Origin: Ruegeria sp. HKCCSA071
GTDB lineage: Bacteria > Pseudomonadota > Alphaproteobacteria > Rhodobacterales > Rhodobacteraceae
Direction: 5' to 3'
Length of the DNA stretch: 64,000 nt
Assembly: GCF_017872555.1 (NCBI RefSeq)
Contig: NZ_JAEDOX010000001.1
Coordinates: 62,001-126,000, forward strand
Shown: in pieces, positions 8,497-16,655 of the stretch
Layout of the letters: every line of letters starts with the position of its first letter
Position numbering within the stretch: position 1 is the first letter of the stretch
Position numbers and translations under genes: made by a program
Notes under the pieces: generated by a model
What the model was told of the DNA's origin: nothing
The model's database searches: none
The model's input: only the letters and a program-made list of their open reading frames with translations

Positions 8497-8742
8497 ATGG
8501 ACCTCACAGCACGAACGGCCGAGCAGATCGGCGAGGCACTCCGCCGGACGCGCAAAACGCGCGGCTGGACCCAAAGCGATATCAGCGCGCGCACGAATTT
8601 GCGCGTCGCGACGATTTCGTCGCTCGAGAATGGCGACGCGGGAACCAAGCTCGCCACGGTGCTCGCTGTCATGGCGGCTCTTGGGCTTGAGTTCCGGTTG
8701 GTGGAGCGCGGTGGCTCGCTTGAAATCGAGGATATCTTCTGA
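8497..8742 (+). CDS. hipB: HipB-like antitoxin, XRE-family repressor
   Basis: This 81-residue protein starts at the ATG at 8497, with GGAG eight bases upstream. Nearly the whole chain is a Cro/C1-type helix-turn-helix (IGEALRRTRKTRGWTQSDIS, then RVATISSLENGD), ending in a short beta-forming tail (EFRLVERGGSLEIEDIF) as in HipB. It overlaps hipA in a TGATG junction, so the pair is coupled. By established knowledge HipB neutralises HipA and represses the operon through palindromic operators, and three such sites are seen directly upstream. Confidence 0.85.
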   Translation: MDLTARTAEQIGEALRRTRKTRGWTQSDISARTNLRVATISSLENGDAGTKLATVLAVMAALGLEFRLVERGGSLEIEDIF

Positions 8743-10034
8743 TGGCCAAACGCGGGCGTAGCGGCACGATGCAGGTGCTTCTGAATGGAAGGCTGGTGGG
8801 GGCTTTGCGTCTCGCAGGCTCGGGCGCAATTAACTTCACCTATGATCCGGACTGGCTGTCGTGGGAACACTCCATGCCCATTTCGCTTTCGCTGCCTTTG
8901 CGTGAAGAGGCGCACCAAGGTGGCCCTGTCATTGCCTACCTGGAAAACCTCTTGCCGGACAATCAGGCGATACGAGAGCGCGTAGCCGCCCGGGTGCGCG
9001 CTGGCGGTACGGACGCCTGGCACATGCTGGAGAAGATCGGGCGCGATTGCGTAGGGGCCTTGCAATTCGTCTCTGGTGAGGTCCCAGAGGACGGCACACT
9101 CGAGGGAGAGCCCGTTTCCGAGGGACAGATTGCCGATATGCTGCGCAATCTCGCAAGTGCTCCGCTCGGCTTGGACGAGGAAGACGACTTCCGCATTTCT
9201 ATCGCAGGGGCGCAGGAGAAAACGGCGCTTCTGCGCCATGAGGGCGCGTGGATCCGTCCATCGGGGCTCACCCCAACGACACATATCCTCAAAACTCAGC
9301 TTGGCGTTCTGCCCGCAGGGATTGATCTATCCGATAGCGTCGAAAACGAGTATTTCTGCATGAACTTTTGCCGCGCCATGGGCATGGATGTGGCGGAGGT
9401 CGAGATTGCCGACTTCGAAGACGTGCGAAGCCTTGTCGTGACGCGGTTCGATAGGCGCTGGACCAAGGATGGCCGATTGATCCGCCTGCCGCAGGAAGAC
9501 TTTTGTCAGGCGCTCTCGGTCCCACCCAGTCAAAAATACCAAATGGATGGCGGGCCAGGGATCACCGAAGGGGTCGGGTTGCTGAAGGGCAGTGATGCCC
9601 CCGAGGCAGATCAGCGCGCCTTCTTTCGCGCGCAGGTGCTGTTCTGGCTCTTGGGCGCGACGGACGGGCACGCCAAAAATTTCAGCATCGCTTTGCGCCC
9701 TGGTGGTTTCCTCATGACCCCGCTTTATGACGTGCTGAGCGCGCAAAAGGCCGTGGATGACGGTCAAATACGTCAGAATCGAATGCGTCTCGCGATGGCA
9801 GTCGACGGGCACTACCGGATCAATGAGGTGGTGCCCCGCCATTTCCTGCAGGCTGCAAAAGCGGCTGGTTTTGGTGTGGCGCTGGCGGAAGAGGTCTTGT
9901 CGAACATCGCGACGGAGCTTGAACCCGCCTTGGACAAGACACTTGCAGACTTGCCGGATGGGTTCCCGCAGCCATTGGCCGAAGCCATTGTTGCTGGAGT
10001 ACGGCGTCGGGCGGCTGCCTTTCATGCCGTATGA
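8742..10034 (+). CDS. hipA: HipA-type serine/threonine kinase toxin
   Basis: The 430-residue protein has the two-domain HipA layout: an N-terminal couple_hipA region (VLLNGRLVGALRL, HSMPISLSLPLREE) and a C-terminal kinase. The phosphate-binding loop SIAGAQEKTALL begins at Ser153, equivalent to the loop serine that autophosphorylates in Escherichia coli HipA. The catalytic loop is DGHAKN with Asp308 and Asn313, and PLYDVLSA follows as the metal-binding segment. All residues expected for activity are present. Known HipA proteins phosphorylate glutamyl-tRNA synthetase and cause dormancy. Inside the island the module probably acts as an addiction or stabilising element. Confidence 0.9.
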   Translation: MAKRGRSGTMQVLLNGRLVGALRLAGSGAINFTYDPDWLSWEHSMPISLSLPLREEAHQGGPVIAYLENLLPDNQAIRERVAARVRAGGTDAWHMLEKIGRDCVGALQFVSGEVPEDGTLEGEPVSEGQIADMLRNLASAPLGLDEEDDFRISIAGAQEKTALLRHEGAWIRPSGLTPTTHILKTQLGVLPAGIDLSDSVENEYFCMNFCRAMGMDVAEVEIADFEDVRSLVVTRFDRRWTKDGRLIRLPQEDFCQALSVPPSQKYQMDGGPGITEGVGLLKGSDAPEADQRAFFRAQVLFWLLGATDGHAKNFSIALRPGGFLMTPLYDVLSAQKAVDDGQIRQNRMRLAMAVDGHYRINEVVPRHFLQAAKAAGFGVALAEEVLSNIATELEPALDKTLADLPDGFPQPLAEAIVAGVRRRAAAFHAV

Positions 10035-10355
10035 TCCGCAGGTCATATTTCCGCTTTATGGTCGGTAGGTCATATTAACTGAGAGCAATCTGCTGGCCCA
10101 ATACAGGAGTTTCAGCGTTCCAGGCCAGCTTTGGCGGGAAAGCCCAGAGATTGATGGCCAAACTCAGGTCCTCAACGCCGTGTTTCTGATTGCTGAACAT
10201 AAGCGGGCAGCCGTGTCAGACGCGGGGCAGTCCCCACTTCAACAAGAAAATTCCCCTGCGCCAGCGCATTCCTCGCGAGGCAAGTTTTTCGCTGACAGCC
10301 CCTTGGTGCCAGCTTTGGTCATGTTCATCGAAACACTCAAAGTGAGGATCAAAAA
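10035..10355. other. Intergenic region after hipA
   Basis: About 320 bases without a supported gene. Short open frames here lack ribosome binding sites and recognisable content. A promoter for the following 65-residue protein is presumably located here; I see no convincing hairpin or repeat. Confidence 0.5.
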
Positions 10356-10553
10356 ATGGCTACTCAAACTCTGAAACTGAACGTCAAATCCGGCGAAAAA
10401 GACGGCAAGAACTTCTGGGATCGCTGCGGCGTCCTCTTCGTCAACACCGACGACAGTGGCAACATCACCTCGATCAACGTCAAACACAGCATGTTCCCCG
10501 ATGTCGAAATGGTCGCCTTCCCGCGCCGCGATGAAGATCCAGTCACCGAATGA
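10356..10553 (+). CDS. Small acidic hypothetical protein of the island
   Basis: A 65-residue product starts at ATG 10356 with a GAGG stretch about ten bases upstream. Its composition is soluble and ordered-looking (KLNVKSGEKDGKNFWDRCG, VLFVNTDDSGNITSINVKH), compatible with a single small beta fold. I do not recognise a characterised family, although proteins of this look occur on plasmids and integrative elements of Rhodobacterales. A GC-rich hairpin lies 9 bases after the stop. No function is assigned. Confidence 0.6.
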   Translation: MATQTLKLNVKSGEKDGKNFWDRCGVLFVNTDDSGNITSINVKHSMFPDVEMVAFPRRDEDPVTE

Positions 10554-10561
10554 CAGCGGGG

Positions 10562-10584
10562 CCGGGGCGGGTAGCCCGCCCCGG
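10562..10584 (+). terminator. GC-rich hairpin after the 65-residue gene
   Basis: CCGGGGCGGG and CCCGCCCCGG form a perfect 10-bp stem with a three-base loop (TAG). There is no strong T-run afterwards, so it could be a weak intrinsic terminator or a transcript-stabilising 3' structure. Confidence 0.5.
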
Positions 10585-11173
10585 ATAACCCCGAAGTTAG
10601 GTGTAGATCGCTGCCTATTGGACTTCCACAAACATCCGATGTCGCTTCAGTGCAACTCCTCAGACCGGACTTTCGCTGCAAGTGCAGAACCGGCAGTTGG
10701 GGGAAAGGGTGCTCCGCGGGACTTTTCCGTCGTTGCCTGTCCGGGTGTTTGCTTGCGCACCATCTGCTCACAGGCGCGGCACGTCTATCATTGCGATGCA
10801 GCGCACTTCACCGAACCGGTCATTCGGATGCGGTATATTGGCTCAATCCGAAACCGATCCTTCGCTGCATCCCTTTTCGGCACTCAACACCGGGGCAAAC
10901 AAGCCAATTGTTTGCGATAGACGAGTAGCTGCTTTTGTTTCCAATTACTCCCGTCGTCAGCACTAGCTGTGGAAACGCGTTGTATGTTTGATCAGCTTGA
11001 GAGCAGAAAAAACTCGCAAGTTATATTTTTCCTAAAAGCCAAATTGCAGCTCCAACATCGAGCATGCAGAGCCCACATTTGGTGCAAGCTCAATTGCTAC
11101 ATTCAGCCCAAAGAGTCTTAACTCATTGGCAACCAACGAAATTGCAGATCTTGCTTGCAGAGATGTTTTGAGT
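10585..11173. other. Non-coding stretch within the island
   Basis: Nearly 590 bases hold no gene I can support. Open frames on either strand show compositionally odd, cysteine- and arginine-rich translations typical of non-coding DNA. It separates the hipBA half of the island from the AraC/amidohydrolase half and may be a junction of two insertions or a decayed gene. Confidence 0.5.
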
Positions 11174-12136
11174 TTAGACGCCTCTCCTGAATTGAGATGG
11201 TGTCATTCCTGTGCTTCTGATGAAAGCTCGCGTGAAATGCGCCTGGTTGGAGTAACCCAAGGATTTCGATATCTCAAATATCGTTAACTCTGGCACCTTT
11301 AGCATGTCTATTGCGGCTTTTGTCCGTTCCCCGGACAGAATTTCAGAAAAGCTGGTCCCTTCTTTTTGAAGATCGCGCTGCAGGTGACGGTCACTCAGGC
11401 CAAGCAACCGCGCAATGAATTGCAGAGACAAGCGAGAATCGTGGAGGTAGGTGCAGACCAGCGCGGCAATGGCGCGCGTCGTGGGAACCATCTGATCATG
11501 CGTGGCAGGACCGGGCAAAATGACGGCCTCTGAAACCATTTCCCCGCGTTCGATGTGGATTTCCGTGACCGGCTGAGAAAACCGAAGTCTTGCTTCCGCG
11601 GATTGGGCAAGCCATTCGAGGTCGAGGTGATGATCCGACTGTAGGTTCAGCCTCTTCGGAGCCCAGGACGGCCCCAGTGCACTCCGGACGGTTTCTAGCA
11701 TGAGTTGAAGAACATAAAGTTCAACCTGCCGGACCTGCTCGCGATCGCCAACAATGGCGTTGCGGCCGAAAACCAGACCATTCCAGACCGGGCGAACAAA
11801 GAAATCGGCTCTGCTGTATTCCAGCTTTGCCATATTGCAGAAGGTGGCCAAGCGTTCGATAAGTGTTTTCTGATCATAAAGTTGCCGCAGGGTACCATGC
11901 ATCTGCACGCTGGAAACGGATCCGGCATCAAAGCCGATGTCGAATTTTCCGGTACTCGTTGCGGCTTCGCTTGCGATTGTCCAGAGTTGGTGCTCCGCGA
12001 TCATCAACTCCGGATCTTGCATCATACGTTCGTCGATATCGACAGCTTGCAGGAGTTTCATTGGGTCACAGCAAGCGTCTTCGCAGGCAATTGCGAAGTT
12101 CAGCGCGTACCTAAGTTTTACAACTGCGACCAACAC
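11174..12136 (-). CDS. AraC-family transcriptional regulator
   Basis: A 320-residue regulator has an N-terminal effector domain of the arabinose-binding type (AACEDAC-like start, then LLQAVDIDERMMQDPELMI) and a C-terminal AraC double helix-turn-helix (RLSLQFIARLLGLSDRHLQR and the signature LTIFEISKSLGYSNQAHFTR followed by STGMTPSQFRR). The assigned start is a GTG at 12136 just after an in-frame TAA; no good ribosome binding site is seen, and the first in-frame ATG would remove part of the domain. It is transcribed away from the amidohydrolase operon, so it is the likely local activator of that cassette. The effector is unknown. Confidence 0.85.
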   Translation of the reverse strand: MLVAVVKLRYALNFAIACEDACCDPMKLLQAVDIDERMMQDPELMIAEHQLWTIASEAATSTGKFDIGFDAGSVSSVQMHGTLRQLYDQKTLIERLATFCNMAKLEYSRADFFVRPVWNGLVFGRNAIVGDREQVRQVELYVLQLMLETVRSALGPSWAPKRLNLQSDHHLDLEWLAQSAEARLRFSQPVTEIHIERGEMVSEAVILPGPATHDQMVPTTRAIAALVCTYLHDSRLSLQFIARLLGLSDRHLQRDLQKEGTSFSEILSGERTKAAIDMLKVPELTIFEISKSLGYSNQAHFTRAFIRSTGMTPSQFRRGV

Positions 12137-12247
12137 CTTCCACCATTATCGGAGCGCACACGACGCAGTATCGCAAGGCATTTACCATTTTGCGACCGCA
12201 AATTTACCATTTCATCCTAAAACCGGAATACTGTTAGGCGGCCTCTT

Positions 12248-12273
12248 TCGCACCTAGTACGCTTTTAGTGCGA
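12248..12273. promoter_or_regulatory. Inverted repeat in the araC/amidohydrolase intergenic region
   Basis: TCGCAC and GTGCGA flank a 14-base spacer in the 250-base divergent intergenic region. The position suits an operator for the neighbouring AraC-type regulator, but six-base arms are weak evidence. Confidence 0.3.
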
Positions 12274-12386
12274 GGAGCTAACATTGCCGCCTATGATTAT
12301 TCTGTGCGCGAGGCACTCAAAAAAGTAATCGATGGTCGGCCGAGGCTCCCACATGCCGAAACAAGACCAGGGGAGTCCGACAAATC

Positions 12387-13820
12387 ATGTCCAAGACAAT
12401 AACCGCAACGGCGGTCGTTGCAGTGCTAGCGATCGCGTCACCTGCGGCTTCGCAGGATAATACGCCGCCGCCGATCCTGTTCACCAATGTCGATGTGTTC
12501 GACGGGTTCGGCCCGGATCTGATCGAGGATGCCAACGTGCTCGTCGAGGGCAACGTCATAACTCAGGTCTCCACCGATCCGATCGAGGTAGAGGGCGCCT
12601 TCGTCATCGAAGCAACTGGAAAAGTGATGACGCCCGGTCTGATCGATATGCACCAACACGTGATGCTCAACGCGCCCGAAGGCACAGCAGCCTATCAGAC
12701 CCGCTGGGACGGCGCGGCTGGTGGAGCAATTGCCATCCAATACATGAACGATCACATGCTGATGAAGGGGATCACGACGGTTCGGGACATCGCCGGCGAT
12801 CCGCTGGATGTCGCCAAGGCCATCGATATGGGCCTCATTCGCGGACCGCGGGTATATTCCTCCGGTGGCGCCATTGGCCAGACTGGCGGTCACAGTGACT
12901 GGGCGGGAAGGAACGTACCGCCCCACATACTCGAAAACGGTTTGGATATGGCGCAGGCGACCGGCAACACTTGGGTGGTCGACGGAGTGGATGATGTTAC
13001 GCTTGCTGCGCGTCTAAACTTGCGCCGGGGAGCGGCTTTTCTCAAGGTCATGGGCGGCGGAGGAGTTGCAAGCGAGTTCGATCCGCTCGAGATTCTTGGG
13101 CTCGCCGAGGACGAGGTTGCCCGGGCAGTCGAAATCGCACGTGACAACGGCACTTATGTGGCCGTGCATGCGTACCACGACGAAAGCTACGAGAGGCACC
13201 TGAGGCTCGGTACCCGCTCTTTCGAACATGGCTTCCTGATCTCCGAGGACATGGTGAAGAAAATGGTCGCAAAATACAATGAAACCAAGGACATTGTCTG
13301 GAGCTTCCAGTGCTTTATGAGCGTCAAGTCCTTCGGTAGCTATGATTCCATGCCGGCATTCTTCACACATGAACAGAAGCTCAAGGGCGTAGCGGCCGGC
13401 GAAGGCGTGCGCCGGATGTCCAAGTGGATGAATGAGTACGGCATGTTCATTGTGGGGGGGTCGGACATGTTCAGCCCTGGACTGGTCGAGAAGATCAAGG
13501 AGGACATCACCTGCAACGTCGATGCGGGTTTCAGCCCTGCGCAGGCCTTGAAGCACTGGACCGGCAACGCGGGGATCGTGCTCAAGTGGTCTGGTCCAAA
13601 AGACCCCTATCCGACCTATAACTTGGGCCAGATCGCGCCTGACAGCTATGCCGACATCCTGATCTGGGACGGCAACCCGCTTGAGGACATCAACCTGATC
13701 CTGGATGAGAGCAAGCTGCAACTCGTGATGAAGGATGGCCGCGCCTACAAGAACACCATGGTCGATACCGACAGCATTATGTACCGACCGGCAGTTCGTG
13801 AACCAGCTGTTTATCCATAA
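12387..13820 (+). CDS. Exported metal-dependent amidohydrolase
   Basis: This 477-residue member of the amidohydrolase superfamily begins with a Sec signal peptide (ITATAVVAVLAIASPAASQ), so it should act in the periplasm. The binuclear-site residues are all visible: the HxH motif (DMHQHV, His89 and His91), a candidate carboxylated lysine in FLKVMGGGG (Lys220), His261 in VAVHAYHDE, His281 in EHGF and Asp360 in GGSDMF. This pattern matches prolidase/imidazolonepropionase-like and ochratoxinase-like enzymes that hydrolyse amide or carbamate bonds. The substrate cannot be named. It is followed by a DUF3299 protein and a porin, and is divergent from an AraC regulator, pointing to a scavenging cassette. 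Confidence 0.85.
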   Translation: MSKTITATAVVAVLAIASPAASQDNTPPPILFTNVDVFDGFGPDLIEDANVLVEGNVITQVSTDPIEVEGAFVIEATGKVMTPGLIDMHQHVMLNAPEGTAAYQTRWDGAAGGAIAIQYMNDHMLMKGITTVRDIAGDPLDVAKAIDMGLIRGPRVYSSGGAIGQTGGHSDWAGRNVPPHILENGLDMAQATGNTWVVDGVDDVTLAARLNLRRGAAFLKVMGGGGVASEFDPLEILGLAEDEVARAVEIARDNGTYVAVHAYHDESYERHLRLGTRSFEHGFLISEDMVKKMVAKYNETKDIVWSFQCFMSVKSFGSYDSMPAFFTHEQKLKGVAAGEGVRRMSKWMNEYGMFIVGGSDMFSPGLVEKIKEDITCNVDAGFSPAQALKHWTGNAGIVLKWSGPKDPYPTYNLGQIAPDSYADILIWDGNPLEDINLILDESKLQLVMKDGRAYKNTMVDTDSIMYRPAVREPAVYP

Positions 13821-13925
13821 ACATTTGAATTGGGTGGTGTGATGTACACGAACACGCTGACCCGATGATCCTGCGGGGCGGTTTTCTACCTCGGCCGCCC
13901 CGCGAAACACTTTTTGGAGAAAGAG

Positions 13926-14693
13926 ATGCATCGTTTGCTGACTATGAGCATTCTGACGCTGTTTGTTCCGCTCGCCGCGCCCGCTACGGCTGAGCAGATC
14001 GCCTGGCAGGATCTGATCGATCCGTCGGCACAAACCTATGAGGATCCTTTTGAGGATTTGAACTATCAACAGATCGAATCCTTGCGGGCGATCGTACGAA
14101 ACAGGGAGCTGCTGAACGACGCCACTCTCAGCGAGGCTCAGATGGCTGACGGTGCCGCAAAAATCAATGCGGCACTTGAGGAACTGTCTGAAGACGGGAT
14201 TGATGCAGATTGGCTGATCGACCAACGCTGGACCGTCGCCGACCGGCGCAAGAAAGCAGCAACAGCGGCTAATCCGAACCTTGATGGTCAAATCGTTACA
14301 TTGGCGGGTTACGCTATCCCAGCGCCTTTCGAAGCGGACGGGACCACTGTCGTCTACCTCGTTCCCATACGCGGCATGTGCAGCCATACCCCACCGCCAA
14401 ACGCCAATCAGATGATCCGGGCGCGAGTATTTGACGACTGGAGCCCCACTACTATGCACGAACCGGTGCGGCTGACAGGCAAACTGTCAATTGAAGAAAC
14501 AAATTACACTTTCCGCATCGTAGACGGCAATGTGCCAATGAGCTCCAGCTATGTTTTGGAGGTCTCGCAGACTGAAACGATGCGAGATCTGATGACCAGC
14601 ACGCCAACAACAAATGATTGGGCGGCATCGATTGCTGATCGCATCCTTGCAGCGGGTCATCGCAAGACCGGCGGGGCAAAGGCGTCTGAATGA
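13926..14693 (+). CDS. Secreted DUF3299-family protein
   Basis: The 255-residue product begins with a signal peptide (LLTMSILTLFVPLAAPATA). The ATG at 13926 has GGAGA about 5 bases upstream; an earlier in-frame TTG lacks a site. The middle (GQIVTLAGYAIPAPFEADG, YLVPIRGMCSHTPPPNANQM, VRLTGKLSIEETNYTF) is the DUF3299 signature, with one conserved cysteine in the GMCSHTPPP loop. DUF3299 proteins are periplasmic, often lipoprotein-like and of unknown role, and are sometimes linked to metal-related membrane genes. Its stop overlaps the start of the porin gene by 4 bases, so the two are co-translated. Confidence 0.75.
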   Translation: MHRLLTMSILTLFVPLAAPATAEQIAWQDLIDPSAQTYEDPFEDLNYQQIESLRAIVRNRELLNDATLSEAQMADGAAKINAALEELSEDGIDADWLIDQRWTVADRRKKAATAANPNLDGQIVTLAGYAIPAPFEADGTTVVYLVPIRGMCSHTPPPNANQMIRARVFDDWSPTTMHEPVRLTGKLSIEETNYTFRIVDGNVPMSSSYVLEVSQTETMRDLMTSTPTTNDWAASIADRILAAGHRKTGGAKASE

Positions 14694-15868
14694 TAAGACT
14701 TCTCGTTGTCACATTGAGTGTTGCGGTTGCTGGCGCTGCCTCGGCACAAGGACTGTCTGGGCCTTCTTCGGTCGAGGCTGATCTACAGCCCGGAGATGGA
14801 CTGACCGACCCACAGTACCGTTCCGATTTTCCACGCAACATCGCTCCGGGTTGGTTTCAGTGGAAAGACCGGCTGGCTGAGGGTGGGTTTCGGTTCAACG
14901 TGGATTACTTGGCACTGGGCCAAACCACGAATGCAGATTTGGGAACTGGTGAAGCCGCAAGTGGAATCGCTCGTATCTACGGAAGTTGGCAGGCAACTGA
15001 ACGGGGTTCCCTGACATTCAAGATTGAAAACCGGCACAGCTATACCGATGTTGCCCCACAGTTTCTCGGGCTGGATGGCGGAGCGCTTTCGATCACTGGG
15101 ACGGCCTTCAACGATAATGGTTTGTTATTGACCAACCTGTTCTGGACCCAAAGGGCCGAGAACGGTTCGTGGACGCTGCAAGTCGGGCAGATTGATGTAA
15201 CCGACTTTGTGGATATTTACGGGTTGGTAAGCCCCTACAGTGGTTTCCAAAACCTGTCCTTCAACACCAACCCGACGATTAACACGCCCAACCAAGGCAT
15301 TGGCATTGCCGGTGGGGTAAAGCTGAGCGATAACCTTTACGCCGTCGCGAGCGTCTCAGACGCAAATGCCGACCCGTCTGATCCAAACCTTGATGTGTTC
15401 AGCGATGGTAATTTATTCAAATCACTCGAACTCGGCTACACTTCTGGCTTTGATCGCATCTACTTCGACAATATCCATCTGACCCTCTGGCATGCGGACG
15501 CGGCTGATGATGGTAGCCGTCCAGAAGATTACGGCGCCGCGTTTTCTGCTGCATGGTTTGTTGACAATAAGTGGATGCCATTCTTTCGGGCAGGCGCCTC
15601 AAAAGGGACAGCAGCACTCTATGATCGGTCCATTTCTGCCGGTATCGGCTATTACGGTCACAATACCGATTTGGCCGGGCTGGGTCTGAACTGGGCTGAG
15701 GCAAGAGGCAAAGACGGCGATCAGTTCACGCTTGAAGCATTCTATCGCTTTTCAATCTCACCCGGGCTGCAGATCACGCCGTCGATACAATTCATCTCCA
15801 ACCCGCTTCTGAACCCTGACCAGGATAGCATTACTCTGTTTGGTTTAAGAACCCGGATTGTTTTCTAG
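14690..15868 (+). CDS. OprB-like outer-membrane porin
   Basis: The 392-residue protein has a signal peptide (LLVVTLSVAVAGAASAQ), alternating polar and aromatic residues typical of transmembrane beta strands, and a C-terminal phenylalanine (LRTRIVF), the usual outer-membrane insertion signal. Segments such as RIYGSWQATERGSLTFKIE, GQIDVTDFVDIYGL and PSIQFISNPLLNPDQD match carbohydrate-selective porins of the OprB family. Together with the exported amidohydrolase it probably admits the compound that the cassette processes. The ATG overlaps the previous stop (ATGA). Confidence 0.82.
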   Translation: MIRLLVVTLSVAVAGAASAQGLSGPSSVEADLQPGDGLTDPQYRSDFPRNIAPGWFQWKDRLAEGGFRFNVDYLALGQTTNADLGTGEAASGIARIYGSWQATERGSLTFKIENRHSYTDVAPQFLGLDGGALSITGTAFNDNGLLLTNLFWTQRAENGSWTLQVGQIDVTDFVDIYGLVSPYSGFQNLSFNTNPTINTPNQGIGIAGGVKLSDNLYAVASVSDANADPSDPNLDVFSDGNLFKSLELGYTSGFDRIYFDNIHLTLWHADAADDGSRPEDYGAAFSAAWFVDNKWMPFFRAGASKGTAALYDRSISAGIGYYGHNTDLAGLGLNWAEARGKDGDQFTLEAFYRFSISPGLQITPSIQFISNPLLNPDQDSITLFGLRTRIVF

Positions 15869-16025
15869 CACGGGGTGATCTCACTCGGAAAAGATTTGTG
15901 TCAAAGGGCGATTGAAGTAGAACAACAGGACTTTGCAAAGTCTACTTTTTCTGCGCATTGCAGTCAATCAGGCCATCTTCAGCGAATGACCGCAAAGAGC
16001 CCAGACTGACCACTCAATTTAGCTC
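15869..16025. other. Spacer between the porin gene and the TetR remnant
   Basis: About 157 bases of lower-GC sequence with no gene or clear hairpin. Confidence 0.4.
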
Positions 16026-16334
16026 TCAAATTTCGCGCTGGCTCGGACGGCTTTTGGTTCCCAGCACAACTCTCAGTACGCGTGCAATCTCCTGTTCAGG
16101 CGCTGCATAGATGCCATGTGATTTCTTGTTTCGCCCGATGAACAAAGTAAGCCCTTCAATTGCTGCAGTGACGTGAAGAGCTAGTGACTCGCAGTCTTCT
16201 GGTGGCCAGTCTGGACGGCTGGCTCCGATCAGCCCTGCAATCACCTGTCGCTCAAGCTCGTGGATTTTGTCCATCAGTTCTGCCGCAGCGCCGTCATGTA
16301 ATGAACGCGCCCAGAGTTGCGGGAAGACTCCCAA
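16026..16334 (-). pseudogene. C-terminal remnant of a TetR-family regulator
   Basis: The 102-codon frame encodes what looks like the ligand-binding C-terminal part of a TetR/BetI-like repressor (PQLWARSLHD, LHVTAAIEGLTLFIGR). The N-terminal helix-turn-helix is absent: reading upstream there is an in-frame TGA two codons before the TTG, and no matching DNA-binding segment occurs in any frame between 16335 and 16463. It therefore looks like a truncated relic left by rearrangement next to the integrase module. A functional small protein is possible but less likely. Confidence 0.6.
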
Positions 16335-16463
16335 AATTCAGAAGTGATCCGCGCCATTCGCGCGGCGAAAGACAGACGTTCTACGCGCGGAGCAATCGGA
16401 AATATCAATATGGATCAATGTGATAATGCGCGTTGTTAACGAGGTGAGAGAGGTGTCGATAAG

Positions 16464-16655
16464 ATGACCAAAGCTAGTGCACAGACAAAGGCGAAGCAGG
16501 CAGCCTCGGCCTTCATCCGTGAGGCGCGGGAGGCAGGCTGGCAGCGCGCGAAGTTCGAGATCAAGCCTGATGGCAGTGTCATCGTCGATGCCAACATGGT
16601 CGCGCCAGAGGCAGCCGACGACTTTCTCAATAGTGACTTGAGAATGGGCGAATGA
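16464..16655 (+). CDS. Small basic protein coupled to the integrase
   Basis: The 63-residue product (starting MTKASAQTKAKQAASAF, then KFEIKPDGSVIVDAN) overlaps the integrase start by 4 bases. Short genes in this position in Rhodobacterales elements accompany the recombinase; an excisionase or directionality role is possible, but no MerR- or Xis-type helix-turn-helix is visible. I regard it as a real but uncharacterised gene. Confidence 0.6.
   Translation: MTKASAQTKAKQAASAFIREAREAGWQRAKFEIKPDGSVIVDANMVAPEAADDFLNSDLRMGE

Noticed and set aside
10585..11173. Small ORFs between the 65-residue gene and the AraC gene
   Set aside because: All lack ribosome binding sites and have Cys/Arg/Ser-rich, shadow-like translations; no family resemblance.
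13014..14459. 481-codon minus-strand open frame opposite the amidohydrolase and DUF3299 genes
   Set aside because: It spans two clearly real genes on the other strand, and the protein sequence looks like antisense translation.
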